Below, piece by piece: positions 27,833-32,733 of a DNA stretch of 32,733 nucleotides. This DNA is from Bacteroidota bacterium (GTDB lineage Bacteria; Bacteroidota; Ignavibacteria; Ignavibacteriales; Melioribacteraceae): positions 1 through 32,733 of the forward strand of contig JAHJTX010000176.1 in NCBI GenBank assembly GCA_018829545.1, written 5' to 3'. The translations under genes were made by a program, and so were the position numbers. The notes under the pieces were generated by a model that saw nothing but the letters and a program-made list of their open reading frames with translations, searched no databases and had not been told where the DNA came from. The number at the start of each line of letters is the position of its first letter. Position 1 is the stretch's first letter.

Positions 27833-28401
27833 TTTTCTTCTCCCATTTTATTTAATTCAATTATTTTTTTTACTTCTTCAATTGCATTTTGTAAACTTTC
27901 ATTAATCACAACATGATCAAAGTGCGATTCATAACTTAGTTCCATTTCCATTCTTTCGAATCTTTTTTTAAGATCTTCTTCGCACTCAGTCTTTCGTTCA
28001 ATCAATCTTTGCTTCAGTATTTCCAGGCTCGGCGGTTTTACGAAAATAAGAACAGCTTCGGGATAATGATTCTTAATCTGTATAGCGCCCTTAACATCCA
28101 CTTCAAAAACAACCGAACGTCCTTCATGTATATTAGAATCGATAAAACTTTTAAGAGTTCCGTAATAATAACCGTAAAACTGTTCCCATTCTACAAATTT
28201 GTTTTCTGCAATGTTTCTTTTAAACTCTTCTTCGGTAATAAAAAAATAGTCCTTTCTGTGCGTTTCCATTTTTCTGCATTTTCTAGTAGTGGCAGAAATA
28301 GAAAACACAAAATCCGGATTTTCTTTTAAGACATTTCTTACAATAGTTGTTTTACCGGAACCGCTGGGAGCGGAAAAAACAAATAACTTACCTGTTTTCA
28401 T
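27829..28401 (-). CDS. gmk: Guanylate kinase
   Basis: A 190-residue P-loop kinase that converts GMP to GDP. It has the P-loop SAPSGSGKTTIV near the N-terminus, ISATTRKCRKMETHRKDYFF with GMP-binding residues, EFVEWEQFYGYYYGT-like lid sequence (KFVEWEQFYGYYYGT here), and FEVDVKGAIQIK. ATG 28401 is preferred over the TTG at 28416, since MKTGKLFVFSAPSG is the normal family start. The yicC stop lies seven bases upstream. Confidence 0.97.
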   Translation of the reverse strand: MKTGKLFVFSAPSGSGKTTIVRNVLKENPDFVFSISATTRKCRKMETHRKDYFFITEEEFKRNIAENKFVEWEQFYGYYYGTLKSFIDSNIHEGRSVVFEVDVKGAIQIKNHYPEAVLIFVKPPSLEILKQRLIERKTECEEDLKKRFERMEMELSYESHFDHVVINESLQNAIEEVKKIIELNKMGEEK

Positions 28402-28408
28402 CAATTGG

Positions 28409-29281
28409 TTACTCAATATTTTGAATCTGCTCCCTAATTTTCTCCAATTCCTCTTTAATGAAAATTCCGTAATACGAAATTTCTGTAGAAACGGATTTGC
28501 TATTAATTGTATTTGCCTCTCTATTCATTTCCTGAGTAAGGAAATTTAATTTTCTACCGACTTCGGTGGAATTCTTCAACGTCTCCAAAAATTGTTCAAT
28601 ATGGCTTTTAAGCCGCACACACTCCTCGGTTACATCGTACTTTTCAGCTAGTAACGCAAGTTCTGTTTTCACTTTCTCATCACTACCATTATCCTGAAGT
28701 AATTCTTTAGCTCTTTCTCTTAATTTAGTGAAGTAATCAGAAATTGATTCGGGACTAAGACTTTCGATTTTACTTACGGTTTCATTTATGCTTTCGGCTC
28801 TCTGCTTCAAATCCTGAACTAATGTATTTCCTTCCACATTGCGCATTTCAACTAAATTATCAATCGCTAAATGGAGAGCTTTTACGGCTAATTTGAATTC
28901 ATCTTCGCTCTCCTCAACTTTATCTGAGAATAAAAGATTTTGGAAACTTAAAATATTTTCAAGGCTAATTTCCTGATCTATACCCGCCCGCTTTTTAAGC
29001 GAATTTAAAAATGTAATTACGGAATCGAGATTTGTTTCGTCAACCCCTAAACTATTTTTGTCAACGCCCTCATTTTTAAGGTAAATATTTAAAATGATTT
29101 TACCGCGGCTTATCCTATCTTTAAGCAAATTTCTAATTTCAATTTCCTTACTGGATAAAGATTTGGGCAACCTCACGCTTAAATCTAAAAATCTACTGTT
29201 AAGACTTTTAATTTCAACTTCAACTGAAATAGAATTTTCTGTGAGAATTGACTTCCCATATCCAGTCATGCTGGAAATCAT
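28409..29281 (-). CDS. yicC: YicC family protein (putative endoribonuclease)
   Basis: From ATG 29281 the protein has 290 residues, starting MISSMTGYGKS, the diagnostic YicC N-terminus. The C-terminal DUF1732 part has RLKSHIEQF and GRKLNFLTQEMNREANTI, also diagnostic. Established knowledge: E. coli YicC has been reported to act in RNA decay. A long central coiled-coil helix region (about 120-230) is visible. A clear ribosome-binding site, GAGGT four bases before ATG 29281, decides the start over the TTG at 29317. It forms an operon with gmk and rpoZ, a conserved arrangement. Confidence 0.95.
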   Translation of the reverse strand: MISSMTGYGKSILTENSISVEVEIKSLNSRFLDLSVRLPKSLSSKEIEIRNLLKDRISRGKIILNIYLKNEGVDKNSLGVDETNLDSVITFLNSLKKRAGIDQEISLENILSFQNLLFSDKVEESEDEFKLAVKALHLAIDNLVEMRNVEGNTLVQDLKQRAESINETVSKIESLSPESISDYFTKLRERAKELLQDNGSDEKVKTELALLAEKYDVTEECVRLKSHIEQFLETLKNSTEVGRKLNFLTQEMNREANTINSKSVSTEISYYGIFIKEELEKIREQIQNIE

Positions 29282-29285
29282 TAAT

Positions 29286-29290
29286 ACCTC
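29286..29290 (-). promoter_or_regulatory. Shine-Dalgarno site of yicC
   Basis: GAGGT lies four bases upstream of ATG 29281. It is one of the few strong ribosome-binding sites in the window and fixes the yicC start. Confidence 0.6.
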
Positions 29291-29335
29291 AAAAAATGTA
29301 AGTGTAAAAATACCCAAATTGGAAGAGCATTACAA

Positions 29336-29485
29336 TCACAAATTTATTTTAATCAATGGTCTCAAACTCAGAGCAAGCTCCGAACCCTGCTCAACTATAA
29401 ACGGCGGGTCATTATACTCAATCTTCTCGTCCGCAGAAACCCGATCTTGCTTGTCGGGTGAAGGCGGATCAAAAAGCTTCGCCAA
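29336..29485 (-). CDS. Possible small ORF (49 codons) overlapping the Omp85 3' end
   Basis: A TTG at 29485 opens a 49-codon frame ending at TGA 29336-29338, overlapping the last 17 bases of the Omp85 gene in a different frame. The peptide begins MAKLFDPPSPDKQ and ends with LALSLRPLIKINL. It is soluble, charged and proline-containing, with protein-like composition. Its codons favour G/C-ending forms (GAG, AAG, CCG) unlike the neighbours, and its first third overlaps a nested hairpin, so it could equally be a chance frame in a structured, more GC-rich spacer. I recognise no family. Confidence 0.25.
   Translation of the reverse strand: MAKLFDPPSPDKQDRVSADEKIEYNDPPFIVEQGSELALSLRPLIKINL
29430..29468 (-). 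terminator. Nested hairpin directly after the Omp85 stop
   Basis: On the minus strand TCCGC and GCGGA enclose, across a 4-base internal loop on each side, ACCCGA and TCGGGT with a 9-base loop. The structure begins immediately after the TGA of the Omp85 gene. There is no U tract after it, so it may stabilise the mRNA end rather than terminate on its own. Confidence 0.4.
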
Positions 29486-31610
29486 TACCTATCTGAAATT
29501 GGAAATTCTTCCAAAAACCGCCTGGATCGTTCAATTTTTTAAAATAATTTCTGCTGTCGTTCGGGTCGTAGGCTTTTGTACCAAAATCCAATCTAAATGG
29601 AACAATTTCCGAATAATATCGCAGACCCAAACCCGCAGCAATTGCAACTCCTTTAAATGTAAAATCCCTATAACTAAGCCATGAATTTCCGAAGTCTAAA
29701 AATACTGCTCCGCCCAAATTACCAATTATTCTATTTCTAGTTTCTACCGATCCTTCAACTAAAAAGAATCCGCCGGGAGTAAAATCATCAACAAGAATTG
29801 CCTCTAAATCCTGAGGCGAAACCAAATCAAATGAATTTGCTTCTTCATCGGGTGTTAATTCTCTCGACCTCCAACCTCTAATTGAGTTACTTCCGCCGGC
29901 ATAAAACCTTTGATTTAAAGGTACGCGCGCCTTATTGCCTTCGTAAACGTGGATATTGCCGATGTTAAATTTCATTCCAAACGCAGAAGTATTTGAATTA
30001 TACATCGGAAAATAAAGTGAACTTTTAACTAAAAATTTATAATACCGCGGCTCAGAATATTGGTTTCCTGAAGCCAAGCTTATTAAATACGGAAGTGTAT
30101 TTCCATCCTCAAGAAGCAGCGATAATGTATATCCTTCCGTTGGAAAAAGAAAATTATTTGTTTGAACAGAACTCGTGTGAACGCCTATTACAGCCGTATT
30201 AGTTGTTTGAACATTTTTGATTCCTGAAACAACTGCGGCAACCGAAGAATCCAATTGCGCCGAAGTAAGCTTCGGGAATTTCCTCTTCAAAAATTGTGCT
30301 GCAAGGGTCGATAGATAGGATTGTTCATAGGTTACTTCTAGGTTTTCCCAATAAAAATAAGTGGTTAGCGAACTGATATATACTTTTTCCGGCAGTTCAA
30401 AATCCAAACTTAATTTTGAACCGAATAAATCCGTATTGTATTCCTGCTGCCTTTTTTGAATCGTAAAATAATTTTCAAGTTTTGTATTAATCGGAGCGCC
30501 GAATAAAAACGGTTGATCAATAATTATTCTCGCATCGGCATAACTCATTATTGTTGAGTCGGTACTTTTCGATTCGATAAAATTCTTAAGAGCCGCCGAA
30601 GTGCTAATAGTAAATTTTCTTGCATCACCAAAAAAATTCCTTTTAATAAATCCCAAACCAAGACCGAGGTTGAAACTTTGATCTTCGTTATTGGCAATGA
30701 TCTCAGGAGAAATTTCATGGAGATAACTGACGTTAACAGCAATATTAATCGGAACTCTGTCTTGAACAGTATCCGCAATAACACCGTTAACAGAAGCAGA
30801 TGAAAACAAATTCGTTCTATAAAGACGCGTTTGACCGGATTTGATTTTTGAATAATTGTAATAACTGCCCGTGTCAATATCTACCAATTTTCGCAGCAAC
30901 TCGTCAGAAATAAGGTCTCTGCCCGCTCCTCCTTTTTCTATTTCTATTCCGCTGATAATGTAACGTTTACCTGAATTGTACTTTAATACAATGTCTACCT
31001 TGTCTGTTATCGTATCAATTTCAATAACTGGGCTTTCAGAATTTGCGAGCATCATTCCCCTATTTCTCAGATAATCAAGAACAGAAGCATTCATGTTTTC
31101 GAGAAATTGAGTTGAATAGATTTGCTTAGCATCGAATCTAGCCATTTCATCGATATCGTTTTTAAATTCGGGGAGAATATCCTCGAGCCCCAAAACGGTT
31201 AAACTGTTATAGAATGTTGGTCTTCCTTCGTTAATATTGAAATGCAATTCCGCGGAAGAATTTTCCGAATCCAATAGATATTGAAATGTAACCTTGGTTG
31301 TGAAATATCCGCTATTGAAGTATAAATCATTTATAAGCGCAGCGTCATTTTGTAAATCTCCCAAATTTAAATATGTTGCCGCTTCCCCAAACCCGATGTA
31401 TTCATTTATGAATTGTGAAAACCAATTCGGAGTTTCCTTAGAAGAAACTACGTTTTCTAATTCACCATCAGAAAAAATATTATTCCCATAAAAAAAAATT
31501 TTTGTAAGCTCATACTTTTTTCCTTCTTGTGCATATAATTCGATGGATAGAAATAAAAGTCCTAAAATTAAATTTATTATAAATCTGGAGAAAATGGAGT
31601 TAATATTCAC
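29469..31610 (-). CDS. Omp85-family outer-membrane protein (BamA/TamA-like)
   Basis: A 713-residue protein with a signal peptide (1-27, likely cut after LYA), an N-terminal POTRA region (about 32-290) and a C-terminal 16-strand-type barrel (about 310-713) ending in phenylalanine, as expected for outer-membrane insertion. The first POTRA is visible from YELTKIFFYGNN and a later one from YIISGIEIEKGG. The Omp85 signature GGSNSIRGW lies at 572-580, followed by FLVEGSVETRN. It has fewer POTRA domains than typical BamA (~800 residues, five POTRA), so it may be a TamA-like or auxiliary assembly factor. The start is GTG at 31610, supported by AGGA five bases upstream. It lies seven bases after the YkuD gene. 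Confidence 0.92.
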   Translation of the reverse strand: MNINSIFSRFIINLILGLLFLSIELYAQEGKKYELTKIFFYGNNIFSDGELENVVSSKETPNWFSQFINEYIGFGEAATYLNLGDLQNDAALINDLYFNSGYFTTKVTFQYLLDSENSSAELHFNINEGRPTFYNSLTVLGLEDILPEFKNDIDEMARFDAKQIYSTQFLENMNASVLDYLRNRGMMLANSESPVIEIDTITDKVDIVLKYNSGKRYIISGIEIEKGGAGRDLISDELLRKLVDIDTGSYYNYSKIKSGQTRLYRTNLFSSASVNGVIADTVQDRVPINIAVNVSYLHEISPEIIANNEDQSFNLGLGLGFIKRNFFGDARKFTISTSAALKNFIESKSTDSTIMSYADARIIIDQPFLFGAPINTKLENYFTIQKRQQEYNTDLFGSKLSLDFELPEKVYISSLTTYFYWENLEVTYEQSYLSTLAAQFLKRKFPKLTSAQLDSSVAAVVSGIKNVQTTNTAVIGVHTSSVQTNNFLFPTEGYTLSLLLEDGNTLPYLISLASGNQYSEPRYYKFLVKSSLYFPMYNSNTSAFGMKFNIGNIHVYEGNKARVPLNQRFYAGGSNSIRGWRSRELTPDEEANSFDLVSPQDLEAILVDDFTPGGFFLVEGSVETRNRIIGNLGGAVFLDFGNSWLSYRDFTFKGVAIAAGLGLRYYSEIVPFRLDFGTKAYDPNDSRNYFKKLNDPGGFWKNFQFQIGIGEAF

Positions 31611-31617
31611 GCGTTTC

Positions 31618-32244
31618 CTAATATCTTATTGTGACTTTAGTGCCAACCTTAATAACTGAATATAGTTCATCGATCGCTTCATTGCTAACAGCGGCTGAAC
31701 CGTTAGTCCAATTATAAATAAACGGCAGATTTTTAAATATAAGATCATATTTTCCCATTCCGTGGATCCCGATATTTGAACCGAGTTTTGTATCTGCTAT
31801 GCTGCAACCGGAATTAGCAATTGCGCTTTTAATTGTTCTAAATTCTTTTTCGGTAATTATTTTGTTTCTCAAAGCCTCCGCAGCATCGTCAATATTCGGA
31901 TAATTCAATTGAAATGTTTTGCGGTAAACAGAATTTGTATCAATGCTGCAAATGGTATATTCACCGTTAGGAGTAACATAGTCGTCAGCAGATAACTTAA
32001 CACGATTTATAGACCTTCCAAAAACCGCTCGATACGATTTAATTTGCATATCATTAACGTACAAATCAATTCTGAATTTTTTCCTTTCAATAACCAGTGA
32101 AATATTCTGTGGATTGCTAATCCCTTTTTCACTCAATACTTGATGCAAACTAACTTCTCGTAGATTCAGAAAATATCCATAACAAATCATCCCCGCAAAA
32201 AAAAGGATAATACTAGCCATAAGATATGTAACATTTTTTAACAC
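31618..32244 (-). CDS. L,D-transpeptidase-fold (YkuD) protein with Ser in place of the catalytic Cys
   Basis: A 208-residue protein with an N-terminal membrane anchor or signal segment (about 5-26) and a YkuD domain (about 48-208). Recognisable blocks are ISLVIERKKFRIDLYV, YRAVFGRS, DYVTPNGEYTI, and IGIHGMG with the conserved histidine H161. The active-site block, normally of the form WTxGCIAVSN, here reads WTNGSAAVSN, so the nucleophilic cysteine is replaced by S183 (codon TCA at 31696-31698). The rest of the block, including NEAIDELY, is intact. A cysteine at 147 (SGCSI) is not at the catalytic position. Family members cross-link peptidoglycan or anchor lipoproteins; this one is either catalytically dead or uses serine. 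It is upstream of and probably coupled to the Omp85 gene. Confidence 0.88.
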   Translation of the reverse strand: MLKNVTYLMASIILFFAGMICYGYFLNLREVSLHQVLSEKGISNPQNISLVIERKKFRIDLYVNDMQIKSYRAVFGRSINRVKLSADDYVTPNGEYTICSIDTNSVYRKTFQLNYPNIDDAAEALRNKIITEKEFRTIKSAIANSGCSIADTKLGSNIGIHGMGKYDLIFKNLPFIYNWTNGSAAVSNEAIDELYSVIKVGTKVTIRY

Positions 32245-32333
32245 TAAAAAACTTCACAAAGTTTTAAGTTGTATGCCGTAAGTTAGAGATTAAAAATAAA
32301 AAAGTCTGGAGTAGAATTTTCAATTGAAGTCAG

Positions 32334-32362
32334 CCGGAGCCGATATCAAATATCAGTTCCGG
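32334..32362 (-). terminator. Hairpin after the phosphate acetyltransferase-domain gene
   Basis: CCGGA pairs with TCCGG, and inside it GATAT pairs with ATATC around a TTG loop, with one mismatch and one wobble between the two helices. It lies 14 bases beyond the stop codon at 32377. The flanking sequence is not clearly U-rich, so its efficiency is uncertain. Confidence 0.45.
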
Positions 32363-32376
32363 TGATGGAATAATTA

Positions 32377-32733
32377 CTAATCTAAATTTGCAGATTCAAC
32401 AACGCCGATTGCAGTCATATTGATTATATCGTCAACAGATGCCCCGCGCTGAAGAACGTGAACCGGTTTTTTCATTCCCATTAATATTGGTCCAATTACT
32501 GTGGCACTGGTAAGTCTTTCGAATAATTTATACGCAATATTTCCGGAAGCAAGATTTGGGAATACCAAAACATTTGCTCCTTTTTGAACCTTACTAAACG
32601 GAAATTCTTTTTCTAGAATTTCTGATACTACTGCAGTATCAGCTTGCATTTCACCATCGCAGATAATATCAGGTCTTAGTTCGTTAACTAATTGAGCCGC
32701 TTTTTTCACTTTTAAGGATTCAGGATGTTTAAC
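32377..32733 (-). CDS. Phosphate acetyltransferase domain, C-terminal part (gene continues beyond window)
   Basis: The frame runs off the right edge; the visible 118 codons encode the C-terminal third of a PTA domain. Seen: DGEMQADTAVVSEI, VLVFPNLASGNIAYKLFERL, ATVIGPILMGMKKPVHVLQRGAS and DIINMTAIGVV. PTA interconverts acetyl-CoA and acetyl phosphate. The same domain forms the C-terminus of the MaeB-type malic enzymes, and the ending HVLQRGASVDDIINMTAI fits either. The visible part cannot separate a stand-alone pta from maeB; the missing upstream sequence would. Confidence 0.85.
   Translation of the reverse strand, partial: VKHPESLKVKKAAQLVNELRPDIICDGEMQADTAVVSEILEKEFPFSKVQKGANVLVFPNLASGNIAYKLFERLTSATVIGPILMGMKKPVHVLQRGASVDDIINMTAIGVVESANLD

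Noticed and set aside
29094-29684. Plus-strand 196-codon frame opposite yicC and the Omp85 gene
   Set aside because: It is antisense to two confident genes and the translation has no recognisable domain; it is a shadow frame.

Overview
The window is an AT-rich, densely packed bacterial chromosome segment. Nearly every gene lies on the minus strand; only a lipoprotein gene and gatB are on the plus strand. The gene content points to the Bacteroidota/Chlorobiota/Ignavibacteriota group: bacillithiol deacetylase BshB1, a receiver-plus-PPDK_N protein of the type seen in that group, Omp85 outer-membrane assembly, and weak or absent Shine-Dalgarno signals with several TTG/GTG starts. An Ignavibacteria-like organism is my best guess. 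This is an inference from protein style; no database search was run. I see no tRNA, rRNA, CRISPR array, intact insertion sequence or prophage.

Layout. Positions 1-2000 hold a TPR-protein fragment lacking a normal 5' end, separated by a strong hairpin from a class I aminotransferase. Positions 2001-2401 are a non-coding stretch with four short dyad (REP-like) hairpins. Positions 2402-6956 hold a ~994-residue protein with two receiver domains and a PEP-synthase-type ATP-binding domain, then a classic terminator and glutamate dehydrogenase gdhA. Positions 7285-10285 hold a sugar-phosphate transferase, an MlaE-type permease, a pair of strong palindromes, a DUF302 protein and bshB1. Positions 10362-12558 (plus strand) hold a lipoprotein of unknown function and gatB.

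The core of the window, 12653-25116, is a long co-directional cofactor cluster. In transcription order it reads anmK, ribD, ribE, ribBA, ribH, a DUF2520/Rossmann protein (candidate ketopantoate reductase), panB, panC, coaBC, coaX, nadB, nadC, nadA. It supplies the riboflavin ring, most of the pantothenate-to-phosphopantetheine route and quinolinate/nicotinate mononucleotide, that is, the precursors of FMN/FAD, CoA and NAD. Genes from panB to nadB overlap by 1 to 14 bases, which suggests translational coupling. panE/ilvC-type ketopantoate reductase and panD are not in the window; the DUF2520 protein next to panB may fill the first gap.

Positions 25264-32733 are housekeeping. The set is a type-4-like uracil-DNA glycosylase with replicative helicase dnaB, an L,D-transpeptidase-fold protein whose catalytic cysteine is replaced by serine, an Omp85 protein, yicC, gmk and rpoZ (ending at a 14-bp-stem terminator), and, at the right edge, the C-terminal part of a phosphate acetyltransferase or malic-enzyme PTA domain.

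The observations most worth following are the serine-substituted YkuD protein, the receiver/PPDK_N protein without a phosphohistidine domain, the DUF2520 protein in the pantothenate cluster with its upstream 18-base direct repeats, the two families of short palindromes, and a possible 49-codon ORF overlapping the 3' end of the Omp85 gene.
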